Below the pieces are notes generated by a model. It was given only the letters and a program-made list of their open reading frames with translations. It ran no database searches and was not told the DNA's origin. Shown in pieces: positions 1 to 10,369 of a DNA stretch of 64,000 nt (within the stretch, counting starts at the first letter, position 1; every line of letters starts with the position of its first letter). This DNA is from Candidatus Methanimicrococcus odontotermitis (lineage in GTDB: Archaea; Halobacteriota; Methanosarcinia; Methanosarcinales; Methanosarcinaceae), in assembly GCA_031286065.1 (NCBI GenBank), contig JAITUZ010000017.1:1-64000 (forward strand), read 5' to 3'. Position numbers and translations under genes: made by a program.

Positions 1-100
1 TGTATCTGTCTCACCGCATGTGTATCTGTCTCACCGCATGTGTATCTGTCTCACCGCATGTGTATCTGTCTCACCGCATGTGTATCTGTCTCACCGCATG
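1..100. repeat. Tandem repeat, 5 perfect copies of 20-bp TGTATCTGTCTCACCGCATG, possibly continuing left of the window
   Basis: Direct reading of positions 1-100. Confidence 0.97.
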
Positions 101-398
101 CATCTGCTCTTTTTTATGACAGCCGTTCGCTGACGCGAACGTGACCGCTGCTGCCTTGCCGATTCCGTTTTGGTTGCCACCTTGCCAACTTCCGTTTTCG
201 CCGCCTTGCCGACTTCCGACCGCATGCCGCGCACAAGCCGCCGCGCGCGAGTCACCGCAATTCAAAAAATAATGAAAACCGCCCTGTGTTTTTACAAAAA
301 TTGAAGAAAGCAATGAAAAAAAGAGAAGGAAAAAAAGAGAAGGAAAAAAGAGAAGGAAAAAAAGAAGGAAAAAAGAGAATGAAAAAGAGAGGACGGAA

Positions 399-665
399 TT
401 AAAGATACTTTTCAATCTCCGCTTCTAATTTCTCTTTGGAGGTTAAGCCGACAAAACTGCTGACCGTATCGCCGTTTAATACAACCGCGATTGTCGGAAT
501 CGCATGAACTGAATACTGACGCGCCAATTCTTGATTGACGTCAACGTCAACGACACTGAACTTGACTTTGTCTTTGTATTTTGTTTCTAATTCTTCAATA
601 ATCGGTTTCTGCATTCTGCAAGGACCGCACCAAGCTGCTGTAAAATCAATAATTTCCAAACTCAT
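399..665 (-). CDS. Thioredoxin-family protein
   Basis: DFTAAWCGPCRMQKP active-site CGPC motif; 88 aa; TAA stop. Confidence 0.93.
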   Translation of the reverse strand: MSLEIIDFTAAWCGPCRMQKPIIEELETKYKDKVKFSVVDVDVNQELARQYSVHAIPTIAVVLNGDTVSSFVGLTSKEKLEAEIEKYL

Positions 666-746
666 TTTATCACCTGTTTTTATTTTTGAATAATAACATA
701 TTGCGCTTCTAAATTAATCTTTGCGTTTTTCAATTCGTTCAAAATT

Positions 747-1535
747 TCAGAGACCGTTCTTATTTTTCAATACGCCCCAATACATACATTCGTTTGGAGG
801 AATCGTCGTGATTCCAAACGCCTCTTTATCGAAAACGGCGTCCGCGTTTCGGATCAATGCGAACGGCGTGCTTTCATTCGTTTCGCCCATGACGGCTTCG
901 GCAGCGGATGCCAAATTATCGGCGACGGCGACACGTGTAACAGTCAGCGGACGCCCAAACAGATCCGTTTCACCGCGCTTGTCAACGGTTGCCAAAAAAC
1001 CGGCGGCGCCGATTGCGACGCCCGTGCAGCCGAGACGCAGCGGCTGTGTCCGGCTGTCGGCGATAATCACCCCGATATGAACGCCGAATTCATTGAAGAA
1101 AAATTCCGCGATGTTTCGGGCGCTCTCCGTCGGATTTTCCGGATATAAAATAACGCAGCCGTCGGGAGCGTTGGAATTGTCAATGCCGGCGTTCGGGCAG
1201 AGCAAACCGTCTTTGAGTGTCAGCAAAACCCCGAAAACCCCGCCGAAAACAACATCGGACTCCTGAATAACAAGTTCGGCTTCACGGGCATCGATTTGAT
1301 ATAACCTTTCATATGCCAAAGCTTCCGCTCCCGGACGAATATCCTCCAGCCGAACAACACGATTCTCCGCGGTTCCCAAAGCGGATTCAGCAATCACAAG
1401 AATATCACGCGCCATAGGCCGGAGATTTGCTTGATCAAACGCCGCTTTGATTTTTAAAAAAATGTCATCGCCGGGACGAATCAAATCACTTTTTAAGCCG
1501 AAAACTTCAAGCGGCTTTGAATTCTGAGAAGACAT
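747..1535 (-). CDS. cofE: Coenzyme F420-0:L-glutamate ligase family protein (CofE-like)
   Basis: IRPGDDI, IADSRTQPLRLGCTGVAIG and DLFGRPLTVTRVAVADNLASAAE motifs typical of the family. Confidence 0.8.
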   Translation of the reverse strand: MSSQNSKPLEVFGLKSDLIRPGDDIFLKIKAAFDQANLRPMARDILVIAESALGTAENRVVRLEDIRPGAEALAYERLYQIDAREAELVIQESDVVFGGVFGVLLTLKDGLLCPNAGIDNSNAPDGCVILYPENPTESARNIAEFFFNEFGVHIGVIIADSRTQPLRLGCTGVAIGAAGFLATVDKRGETDLFGRPLTVTRVAVADNLASAAEAVMGETNESTPFALIRNADAVFDKEAFGITTIPPNECMYWGVLKNKNGL

Positions 1536-1601
1536 AAAACCCCTTTAAAAAAATTGAATCCATATCAAACAATGACAAAATTGTCTTTCATTAAAAGAAT
1601 T

Positions 1602-1673
1602 TCGGAAATGAAAAGAATCGGAAAATGAAAGAAATCGGAAAATGAAAGGAATCGGAAAATGAAAGGAATCGGT
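1602..1673. repeat. Imperfect ~17-bp tandem repeat (TCGGAAAATGAAAGGAA)
   Basis: About four successive copies in the intergenic region. Confidence 0.85.
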
Positions 1674-1684
1674 AAAAGCGGCCG

Positions 1685-2566
1685 TTACTCAAAAACATTC
1701 GCTTTTTTTAGAATTTTTTCGGTATACGTGTGCAGCCCGACCGGCATCATATGAACGCCGCGGCAAATCGGTTTGAGCTGTTTGATTAAATCAGCGGCGA
1801 TCTTCATTCCTTCGGAAATCGGATCATCGGATGCCTGAATACGTTCATGGATTTCATTCGGGATCGTTATGCCCGGAATATTCGCATCCATATAGCAAGC
1901 CATCTGAGCCGATCGAATCGGAATAATTCCGGCAATAATCGGAATGTCCGATTGGATTTTCTCCAAAAATGCCTTGAACATTTCAATATCAAAAACAGCC
2001 TGCGTTTGAATAAAATCAACATCAAATGATATTTTTTTTTCAAGTTTCATAAGCTGCAGACGTTCGTTCGGGTCCGTGTTGGAAACAACGCCGACACAAA
2101 AATCAGGTGAAGCGGAAAGACGCGCGCCTGAGAAATCATACCCGTTTTTAAGATTCTGAATTGTTTTTAAAAGCTGAACGGAATCGAAATCATAGACGGG
2201 CTTTGCTGTCGGATGGTCGCCGCATTTGGGGTGGTCGCCGCTCATGACAAGAATATTGGGAATGCCGAGCGCCGCTGCGCCGAGCAAATCCGACTGAAGG
2301 CCGATTCGATTGCGGTCGCGGCAAGTCATTTGCATGACCGGATCAGAATAACCGTTTTCAATCATCAGACGCGCAAACGCCATGGACGACATATGAAGCG
2401 TTGCGCATTGGTTATCGGTCACATTGATCGCGTCGGCGAATCCTTGAATGGATTTCATGTTTTGGATCGCCGGCGAAAAATCAATGCCTTTAGGCGGGGA
2501 AACTTCACCTGTCACAAGAAACCGGGAAGAATTTAACTTATCCTTAAATGTGCCTTTTAAACTCAT
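1685..2566 (-). CDS. metF: Methylenetetrahydrofolate reductase (MetF)
   Basis: VTGEVSPPKG, NVTDNQ, GDHPK motifs; adjacent MetV-like gene and THF cluster. Confidence 0.88.
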   Translation of the reverse strand: MSLKGTFKDKLNSSRFLVTGEVSPPKGIDFSPAIQNMKSIQGFADAINVTDNQCATLHMSSMAFARLMIENGYSDPVMQMTCRDRNRIGLQSDLLGAAALGIPNILVMSGDHPKCGDHPTAKPVYDFDSVQLLKTIQNLKNGYDFSGARLSASPDFCVGVVSNTDPNERLQLMKLEKKISFDVDFIQTQAVFDIEMFKAFLEKIQSDIPIIAGIIPIRSAQMACYMDANIPGITIPNEIHERIQASDDPISEGMKIAADLIKQLKPICRGVHMMPVGLHTYTEKILKKANVFE

Positions 2567-2672
2567 AATTGCCCTCCGGGCACGGAAACATTTTCAGAAA
2601 TCGTCCTTGGAATGATTTTTACCGCCATTTAAACCGCAATCCTGAGAAACCATTTGACTTTTAACACGCTTT

Positions 2673-3284
2673 TCAAACTTTATGGTTTTTCGGCATTTGA
2701 ATATCATGAAGCTTGGGAATTGAATGGATTGAATCCATTTTCTTTTCAATCAGATACCACACGCATTCACTGTCTCGGGAAACTTCGCATTTGCCGTTTT
2801 TGGAGCCGCCGCACGGCCCGTTCATCTGCGCTTTCGGACAGCGCGCATTCGGGCAAATCCCGCTGAAGTCACCGATATTGCACTCACCGCAGAAAACACA
2901 AAGACGTTCGGAAAGGTCAAAGCCCGAACAACCGCCGAGTGAAACTGTTTCATTTGTCCCTGTCACGAAAATATCCGTTAGGGAAGAGACGATAGAAGTC
3001 CCGCTGCCGCAAGCCATAACTAAAATGCAGTCAGCGTCCTTAATTTTTTCATTTTTAGAGATCAAATGATCAAAGGAGCGGATGCTGCACGCGGCTGTCG
3101 GCAGCACCCAGCCGGTGATCGGGTGGCCGGCCTCCTCTAACTGCCCGACGAGCTTCAAAATCTCAGGCTCGCCGCCGGTCTTCATTTTCGCGGCGCAGAC
3201 ATTGCAGCCGAGAATGAAAATATTTTTCCGGCCTTCCGCAAAAGGCAGAATTGAATCAAACGGCTTCGCTTTTGTAACGATCAT
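2673..3284 (-). CDS. Methylene-THF reductase C-terminal/MetV-like zinc protein
   Basis: Cys-rich CVFCGECNIGDFSGICPNARCPKAQMNGPCGGSKNGKCEV; adjacent to metF. Confidence 0.8.
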   Translation of the reverse strand: MIVTKAKPFDSILPFAEGRKNIFILGCNVCAAKMKTGGEPEILKLVGQLEEAGHPITGWVLPTAACSIRSFDHLISKNEKIKDADCILVMACGSGTSIVSSLTDIFVTGTNETVSLGGCSGFDLSERLCVFCGECNIGDFSGICPNARCPKAQMNGPCGGSKNGKCEVSRDSECVWYLIEKKMDSIHSIPKLHDIQMPKNHKV

Positions 3285-3556
3285 AACAAATCATGAATAA
3301 TGGTGATTGAAAATATTATATTTGAAATTCCAAAACCGCCGTCTTCAGAAGAGCAGCGTCAGTTAATAAAGCTGAAAATTCAGAATGCAATGATATATGC
3401 TTTATTTGTATATAAAGTTAAGAGAAAAAAAAGAACAGAGAAAATACAAAAAAAATGGAAATAAACTTACAAAAAATTGAAATAGGCTTACAACAAAAAA
3501 AAGGAAATGAGTCGGCAAAAAAACGGAAATAATTCGTTGAAATGAGTTTTGATTTA

Positions 3557-3655
3557 CAGAAACGGAGTTTGATTCAAAATGGAATTTGATTACGGAAATG
3601 GAGTTTGATTCAAAATGGAGTTTGATTACGGAAACGGAGTTTGATTCAAAATGGC
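3557..3655. repeat. ~2.8 copies of a 36-bp tandem repeat (GAAACGGAGTTTGATTCAAAATGGAGTTTGATTACG)
   Basis: Direct reading; overlaps the 3' end of the DHPS gene. Confidence 0.9.
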
Positions 3656-4462
3656 GCAAACCGTCCGAACAGCGTCAACCGTTTCCGAAACATCGTGTGT
3701 CCGAACAATATGCCCGCCTTTGTACACGGCAATGCTCGCCGCGGCCAAACTCGAAATTAAGCGGTCTTCGGAAGGCTTGCCGGCAACCGAACTTAAAAAA
3801 GATTTACGGGATACGGCAACCAAAACAGGCATTTCGAAAACATTAAAACTTTCGAACCGATTAATGACATCAAAATCATATTCCGCCGTTTTCTCGGGAA
3901 TCCAATGACCGATTGCCGGGTCCAGAATGATTTTTTGCGGATCGATTCCGGCATGTTCCGCGTTAGAGATCGCCGCCGACAAAGAAGACAGGACCGCGTT
4001 CATGCCGAGCGGGTCGCCCGAAATTTTCTGCGTTGCCATCAAAACCGCGCAGGCATCGTGGTCGGCGATCATTTTTCCCATTCGAGTATCCGCTTTCAAA
4101 CCGGAGATGTCATTAATGATTTCCGCGCCGCGGTTCAGCGCGCCTTGAGCGATATCGGCATACATCGTATCCACCGAAATCGGAACGGAAATATTGCCGG
4201 AAAGTTCTTCCAGCGCGGAGAACAGGCGGATTTTTTCTTCTTCAACGCTGATATCTGCCGCCCACGGCGATGTCGAGCGCGCGCCGACATCCAAAAGCGT
4301 TGCGCCGTCATCGATCATTTTCAAAGCGGCATCCAATACGGAAGACGAATCGCGGACAGATTTTTTGTAAAACGATTCCGGACTGAGATTCAAAATACCC
4401 ATCACATGAGGCGGACGACTTCCGCCAAACGTCAGACCGCACATTTTTGCCGTAAAATTCAT
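3626..4462 (-). CDS. Dihydropteroate synthase-like protein
   Basis: VMGILNLSPESF, DDGATLLDVGARSTSP, PISVDT, DISGL motifs. Confidence 0.85.
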   Translation of the reverse strand: MNFTAKMCGLTFGGSRPPHVMGILNLSPESFYKKSVRDSSSVLDAALKMIDDGATLLDVGARSTSPWAADISVEEEKIRLFSALEELSGNISVPISVDTMYADIAQGALNRGAEIINDISGLKADTRMGKMIADHDACAVLMATQKISGDPLGMNAVLSSLSAAISNAEHAGIDPQKIILDPAIGHWIPEKTAEYDFDVINRFESFNVFEMPVLVAVSRKSFLSSVAGKPSEDRLISSLAAASIAVYKGGHIVRTHDVSETVDAVRTVCAILNQTPFP

Positions 4463-4505
4463 GATATCGCCGTATTCTTAAAAAATGAACTTAAAACCGT
4501 TTTTT

Positions 4506-5372
4506 TCAATTTTTACCGTGAATCATCTCGGCGCATTTGACGACATGAGTCATCAAAACCGCAATCGTCATCGGACCGACCCCGCCCGGAACAGGCGTGA
4601 TTAAAGAGACTTTGTGAATCGCGTTTTCAAAATCAACGTCTCCGTAAGTTCCGGTTGAATCCGTCGTGATTCCCGCGTCAAAAACGACGGCGCCGGCTTT
4701 CACCATGTCTTCTTTGATCAAATGCTTCACGCCTGTGCCGACAACCAAAATGTCGGCCTCTTTTGTGTATAATTTCAAATCTTTTGTGAAAACGTGGCAG
4801 ACAGAAACGGTCGCGTCGCGGTTGAGAAGCATGGCCGCCATCGGCTTTCCGACAATATTGCTGTGGCCGACAACAACAGCGTTTTTGCCTTTGATCTCCA
4901 CATGATACTCTTCCATCAGACGAATAATGCCTTTAGGCGTACACGGAACGAGACCTTCTTCATTGATCATCAGATTGCCCATGTTGAACGGATGGAAACC
5001 GTCAGGGTCTTTCATCGGCGAAATGGCGTTCATGATCGTCTGCGCGTTGATATGCGGCGGAAGCGGCAGCTGAACCAGAATGGAAGAAACAGAATCATCT
5101 TCATTTAAACCGCGGATGAGTTCTAAAAGTTCGGCTTCAGTGATGTCGGCCGGCGGCAAACAGTCTTCTGCTGAAATGCCGACGCGCTCACAGGCTTTGT
5201 GCTTCATGCGGACATACATTTGAGACGCGGGATTGTCGCCGACTAAAACAGTGACGAGTTTGGGGAAAATTCCTCTTTCTTTCAGTTTTAAAGCGGCGGC
5301 TGAAGCTTCTGCTTCGACTTTAGCGGCAACGGCTTTGCCGTTGATTATTTTAGAAGTGTCGATTTCGGACAA
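4506..5372 (-). CDS. folD: Bifunctional methylene-THF dehydrogenase/cyclohydrolase FolD
   Basis: VQLPLPPHIN, GHSNIVGKPMAAMLLNRDATVSVCH, TPVPGGVGPMTIA. Confidence 0.96.
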   Translation of the reverse strand: MSEIDTSKIINGKAVAAKVEAEASAAALKLKERGIFPKLVTVLVGDNPASQMYVRMKHKACERVGISAEDCLPPADITEAELLELIRGLNEDDSVSSILVQLPLPPHINAQTIMNAISPMKDPDGFHPFNMGNLMINEEGLVPCTPKGIIRLMEEYHVEIKGKNAVVVGHSNIVGKPMAAMLLNRDATVSVCHVFTKDLKLYTKEADILVVGTGVKHLIKEDMVKAGAVVFDAGITTDSTGTYGDVDFENAIHKVSLITPVPGGVGPMTIAVLMTHVVKCAEMIHGKN

Positions 5373-5444
5373 AAAATCACCTTAAGAAAACCGGAACTGA
5401 CATCCGGCTTTTTGAAAATAAAATTGAAAAAAGAAATCAAAAAA

Positions 5445-6686
5445 TTATTTGTAAACGGGGAAGCGTTCACACAGTTCTTTGATTTCCAGCCGGATCTTTT
5501 CGAGTTCAGCGTTGTTTCCCGCGTTTTTAATGGTGCCGGAAATCGCATCGCCGATAAATTCCATTTCTTTTTCTTTCATGCCGCGGGTGGTGGCCGCCGG
5601 CGTTCCGACACGGACACCGCTTGCGATGAAAGCTTTCTGCTTGTCGAACGGAATGGTGTTCATGTTCAAAACGATGCCGGCTTTAGCGCAAGCGGCTTCG
5701 GCATCCTTTCCGGTAATGTCAAAAGATGTTAAATCAATAAGCATCAAGTGATTGTCCGTGCCGCCGGAAACGATTCGAAAACCGTTTTCGGTCAACGTGT
5801 CGGAAACGACTTTCGCGTTTTTGACAGTTTGGAACTGGTCTTTTTTGAAGTCCCCAGAAAGCGCTTCTTTGAAAGCGACCGCTTTGGCCGCGATCGTATT
5901 CATCAGCGGACCGCCCTGGATTCCCGGAAAAACGGATTTGTTAATGGCTTTGGCGAATTCTTCTTTGCACATGACCATGCCGCCGCGGGGTCCGCGAAGC
6001 GTTTTATGAGTCGTCGTGGTCACGAAGTCGGCGTACGGAACCGGACTCGGATGCGCGTCGGCGACGATGAGGCCTGCGATATGCGCGACATCAGCCAATA
6101 AATAAGCACCGACAGCGTCAGCGATTTCTTTGAATCTCTTAAAGTCGATGGTTCGGGAATAAGCGGAAGCGCCGCAGACAATCATTTGCGGTTTGCGTTC
6201 CTTGGCAAGTTTCTCGAGTTCATCGTAGTCAATCCTTTCGGTTTCGCGGTTGACGCCGTACGGAACGATATTGTACAGCTGACCGGAGAAACTGACGGGG
6301 CTGCCATGGGATAAATGGCCGCCTTCGGACAGATTCATGGAGAGAATGGTGTCTCCCGGTTTCAAAACGGAGAAGTAGACAGCCATATTGGCGCCGGATC
6401 CGGAGTGGGGCTGAACGTTGACATGGTCTGCGCCGAAGAGTTTTTTCGCGCGCTCTATTGCCAGGATTTCAGCTTCATCGACAAACTCGCAGCCGCCGTA
6501 GTATCTGTTTCCGGGATAGCCTTCGGCATATTTGTTGGTCAAAACGCTGCCCATTGCTTCCATGACGGCTTTACTGGCGTAATTTTCGGAAGCGATTAAA
6601 TCCAAACGCGTTTCCTGGCGGTTGAGCTCTCTTTCGAAAACGGCCGCCATTTCGGGGTCTTCTTTCTGAATGTAAGACATAAACAT
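5445..6686 (-). CDS. glyA: Serine hydroxymethyltransferase
   Basis: [25 protein letters not shown]-lysine motif. Confidence 0.97.
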   Translation of the reverse strand: MFMSYIQKEDPEMAAVFERELNRQETRLDLIASENYASKAVMEAMGSVLTNKYAEGYPGNRYYGGCEFVDEAEILAIERAKKLFGADHVNVQPHSGSGANMAVYFSVLKPGDTILSMNLSEGGHLSHGSPVSFSGQLYNIVPYGVNRETERIDYDELEKLAKERKPQMIVCGASAYSRTIDFKRFKEIADAVGAYLLADVAHIAGLIVADAHPSPVPYADFVTTTTHKTLRGPRGGMVMCKEEFAKAINKSVFPGIQGGPLMNTIAAKAVAFKEALSGDFKKDQFQTVKNAKVVSDTLTENGFRIVSGGTDNHLMLIDLTSFDITGKDAEAACAKAGIVLNMNTIPFDKQKAFIASGVRVGTPAATTRGMKEKEMEFIGDAISGTIKNAGNNAELEKIRLEIKELCERFPVYK

Positions 6687-6995
6687 CCTCTAAACTTTAA
6701 GTGTCGGTATTGAAATTCCAGCCGCCGTCAATTTCGGCCGCAAAGAAAAAATGAAAACTAATTGGTAAAAATGGATTAAAATATAAATACATGACCGCAA
6801 AAAGTCGATGTCAAATTTCAAACGATTACGCTTCAATCATCGGCATCGCCCGCTGCGCGAAGCGTTCCGCAAACACCGCCGTCATCCGTTTCTGTTCAGA
6901 TTTAAAAAGCCGCCATCGGTTTATATTATATTTTAAAACCGGCGCTGTTACGCGCGGCGCAAGCTGCAAAAAATCATGAAAGGAAGATTTCAAAT

Positions 6996-7850
6996 TCAAT
7001 CCGCCTCATATGTTTTTTTCATTAAAAGAGCGTCCGCTTCCAAATTCGGGCTTTCGCAGATGATCGTGCCGCAAGCTTTGAATTCTTTAAAGACTTTCAT
7101 CAGGTCTTTATAATTCATATCGGAGTCTTCCAAAATCAAATGGCTGCGCTCGCCTTTTGCCGTGTATTCAATGCCCGATATGTGGCAGTGCATTGTTTTA
7201 AGTCCTTCTTTGCCGAGCTTTTTTTCAATTTTTTCAAAGATGACCGCGAATTCTTCATAAGTATTATGTTTGCCGTCACGGGCGTGAACGTGAGAGAAAT
7301 CGAAACAGGGCAAAACGCCGTCGATTTCCGCTGAAAGGGAAAGCAGTTCATCGACGTCGCCGAATTGTGTCGCCTTTCCCGTCGTTTCGGGGCGGAGCGT
7401 GACGGGAATGTTTTCATCCTCCAATCGTCCGGCCAACGCCTTCAGCAGATTAAAAACACGCCCGTAAACGATTTTTGGATCGTCTTTGAGATAGAAAGCC
7501 GGATGGAAAACAATATTGACTGCCGAACAGATATTGCCGATGCGCGCCGAGTCGTAAATGCGCTGAACGCTTGCGTCCAGCTTCTCTTTTTCAGCCGCGT
7601 TGAGATTAATGTAATACGGGCCGTGAACGCTGAGCGCGATATTCCCTTTGGCGGCGGCAGCGCTGACTTCTTCGGCGGTTTTTTCTCCCATGCGGACGCC
7701 TTGCACAAATTCCAATTCCATGCAGTCAAGACCGAGTTCACGGACGCGGGCGATGCCGTCAACGGTGCCGCGTCCTTTGGAACTGACCGGAACGCCGGCC
7801 GTCCCGAACAGCAATTTGCCGTGACGTTTCAGCTTGTTCGTGTTGACCAT
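6996..7850 (-). CDS. TIM-barrel endonuclease IV-like protein
   Basis: LFGTAGVP..., SVHGPYYINL, ETTGKATQFGDVDELL motifs. Confidence 0.8.
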   Translation of the reverse strand: MVNTNKLKRHGKLLFGTAGVPVSSKGRGTVDGIARVRELGLDCMELEFVQGVRMGEKTAEEVSAAAAKGNIALSVHGPYYINLNAAEKEKLDASVQRIYDSARIGNICSAVNIVFHPAFYLKDDPKIVYGRVFNLLKALAGRLEDENIPVTLRPETTGKATQFGDVDELLSLSAEIDGVLPCFDFSHVHARDGKHNTYEEFAVIFEKIEKKLGKEGLKTMHCHISGIEYTAKGERSHLILEDSDMNYKDLMKVFKEFKACGTIICESPNLEADALLMKKTYEAD

Positions 7851-7852
7851 TT

Positions 7853-8188
7853 TTATCCCACGATCCCGAGATGACGCGTGATTTCTTGCCGCTTGTTGAA
7901 AGAAATTCTTTCTTCAACCAACTCCAGGAAGCTTTCCATGTCCTCTTCATTTAAACTTGTGATTTCTTCCTGATTGGACAGAACCAAACCGGCCAAATAG
8001 TCGATTTCTTCGGTGCTCAGCCGTGAAAGCCGTTCTCTGAAATCTTCGCCGCTGTCCGCGAATCGATGAGAAACAGGTCTTAAAATAAACGGAAAAGAAT
8101 GACCTGCGCCGGAATTCGTGCTGCCGCCTGCCTCAGGCGCCAATTTATTGAAAATTTGAATATCGGTTTCTGAAAAAACGCGACCCAT
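7853..8188 (-). CDS. Conserved hypothetical protein
   Basis: ORF abutting the downstream gene; TAA stop. Confidence 0.6.
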   Translation of the reverse strand: MGRVFSETDIQIFNKLAPEAGGSTNSGAGHSFPFILRPVSHRFADSGEDFRERLSRLSTEEIDYLAGLVLSNQEEITSLNEEDMESFLELVEERISFNKRQEITRHLGIVG

Positions 8189-8274
8189 AGAACAATCCTC
8201 CTGTTTTAAAACAATGTGAGTGAAATATGTAAATCTGAATAAAAATGAGGCGCGCTGCTATATTAATTTTTCAC

Positions 8275-8757
8275 TTATTTTTTTCGGAGATGCCCGTGTT
8301 TATCAATTTCGCCGTTATAAATCCGCGTTGTTGAAATCGGAACCGTGTCTTCCGCCAAAACAAATTCAACAACGTGAACGGAAATTTCCGGCAGCCCGCT
8401 CCCACGGCGGATTTCATTTATTTTTTCGGCGCCGGCGCGGGTTTCGGGAGAAACGACAATATAATCATAATCGCCGGAAACGGAAGGGCCGAACGGATCA
8501 TCTAAGCGCGTTATTAAATAAGAATCGGCGGGCAAACCCAGTTCCTCCAAAAGGCTGAAAATGAAATCATTCAGCGTTTTTTCACGGGAAACATAATCGG
8601 AAACAGCATGATTTTTAGCCGCCGCCATTTCATCAGAAGTGAGACCGATGTGAACAACGCCACCGCCTTTTTTTAACATTCCGAACGCTTCTTTGAGCAA
8701 CTCGGAATGACCGGCATGCAGAGATTCGAATGTTCCGCCTAAAACGATTTTGGGCAT
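8275..8757 (-). CDS. Archaeal phosphopantetheine adenylyltransferase-like nucleotidyltransferase
   Basis: VLGGTFESLHAGH (T/HxGH class); start at MPKIVLGG preferred to the track's upstream start. Confidence 0.82.
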   Translation of the reverse strand: MPKIVLGGTFESLHAGHSELLKEAFGMLKKGGGVVHIGLTSDEMAAAKNHAVSDYVSREKTLNDFIFSLLEELGLPADSYLITRLDDPFGPSVSGDYDYIVVSPETRAGAEKINEIRRGSGLPEISVHVVEFVLAEDTVPISTTRIYNGEIDKHGHLRKK

Positions 8758-9225
8758 GAGCGAAAAACGGCAAGAGAGATTATTAAACTTGCGGCAAAAA
8801 TCAAGCGTGATCAAACCGCCCTCCGCTGAAGAGGGAAACTGCAAGAGCGGCTCATAAAATGATTTTAAAAATCGCGTGAAATATAAACCGAAAATATTTA
8901 AAAATAATGAAATAGGACACGTCTCATTCAATAACGGTGAGCCCGAATAAAAATCGAAAAAATAAAAAACAGAAAGAAAGGTTGAAAAAATAAAAAACAG
9001 AAAGAAAGTTGGAAAAACAGAAAAAAGGTTTGAAAAATCAAGAATTAAAAGCCGTTTAACGGCATTGAGACTGAAAAAACAGATACTTTCACATCGCTTA
9101 CTGCGGCTATTTATAAAAAACAGGCGTTTTAGGGATTGTAATACGCCTGTATCGTAAATCAGAATCGTACTTATAAAAATAAAACAATTACATGAATCAA
9201 CTGTTCATTTGAGAGGAGAAATAAC

Positions 9226-10203
9226 ATGACTGAAATGCTTTTAGAAGACCTGCCGGGTGTCGGGCCGGCAACAGCTGAAAAATTAAGAGAAGCGGGCTTC
9301 AGCTCTATTGAAGCCGTCGCCGTCGCGTCGCCGGCAGAACTCGGCGCAACCGCCGAAATCGGAGAAGCGACCGCCGCCAAAATTATCAACGCTGCCAGAC
9401 AGGCGGCCGATATCGGCGGTTTTGAAACCGGCGATATGGTCTTTGAAAGACGCCAGCACATCGGAAAAATCAAAACAAACTGCGCCGAATTCGATGAAAT
9501 GATGGGCGGCGGCATTGAAAGTCAATCGATCACGGAAATTTACGGAGAATTCGGCTCCGGAAAAACACAAGTGGCGCACCAATTGGCCGTTAACGTTCAA
9601 TTGGACCAAGAACGCGGCGGCCTCGGCGGCTCCGTCATCATCATTGACACGGAAAACACATTCCGCCCCGACAGAATCCAGCAGATGGTCGAAGGCAAAG
9701 CGAATGAACTCGGAATCGAGTTAAATTACGAGGATTTTTTGAAAAATATTCATGTCGCCCGCGCTTTCAACTCAAATCATCAGATCTTACTCATCGACTC
9801 GGCAATGGATCTCGCCAACGAATTAAAAGATTCCGACAAGCCGGTCCGCCTTTTAATCGTCGACTCTTTAACCGCGCATTTCAGAGCGGAATACATCGGC
9901 CGCGGAACATTGGCCGACCGCCAGCAGAAACTGAACAAACACCTTCACGGCATTCAGCGTTTCGCCAATTTAAACAACGCCGCCGTTTTGGTGACGAACC
10001 AAGTGATGTCAAAGCCCGACGCGTTCTTCGGCGACCCGACAAAACCCATCGGCGGACATATCCTCGGACATACGGCAACATTCAGATTGTATATCCGCAA
10101 ATCCAAAGGAGACAAAAGGATCGTCAAGCTTGTTGACTCTCCGAACCTGCCGGAAGGCGAAGCTGTATTGGCCGTGACAAAAGACGGTATCACTGACGCT
10201 TAA
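9226..10203 (+). CDS. radA: DNA repair and recombination protein RadA
   Basis: HhH N-terminus [12 protein letters not shown], Walker [14 protein letters not shown]. Confidence 0.97.
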   Translation: MTEMLLEDLPGVGPATAEKLREAGFSSIEAVAVASPAELGATAEIGEATAAKIINAARQAADIGGFETGDMVFERRQHIGKIKTNCAEFDEMMGGGIESQSITEIYGEFGSGKTQVAHQLAVNVQLDQERGGLGGSVIIIDTENTFRPDRIQQMVEGKANELGIELNYEDFLKNIHVARAFNSNHQILLIDSAMDLANELKDSDKPVRLLIVDSLTAHFRAEYIGRGTLADRQQKLNKHLHGIQRFANLNNAAVLVTNQVMSKPDAFFGDPTKPIGGHILGHTATFRLYIRKSKGDKRIVKLVDSPNLPEGEAVLAVTKDGITDA

Positions 10204-10369
10204 ATAGAAAAGCGGCCGAAACATCCTGCCATGAAATGATCTCCGGCCGAAAAACAGAGACGGTTTTTTCGTCTCTGTTTGAATCACCTTTTCTTTTTTT
10301 GAATTTTAAATTAAATATTTCAAATCCGGCATACTCTTTTATATAATTCAAGCGACAAGTGAAACAGAC

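Noticed and set aside
71-415. 114-aa minus-strand ORF at the window start
   Set aside because: Low-complexity F/L/S-rich translation from A/G-rich and tandem-repeat DNA; no family signal.
3402-3659. 85-aa ORF with HFESNSVSV repeats
   Set aside because: Arises from the 36-bp tandem repeat and overlaps the DHPS gene antisense-free end; hydrophobic remainder comes from poly-A DNA.
3905-4540. 211-aa plus-strand ORF
   Set aside because: Antisense to the DHPS-like gene; Arg/His/Asp-rich shadow composition.
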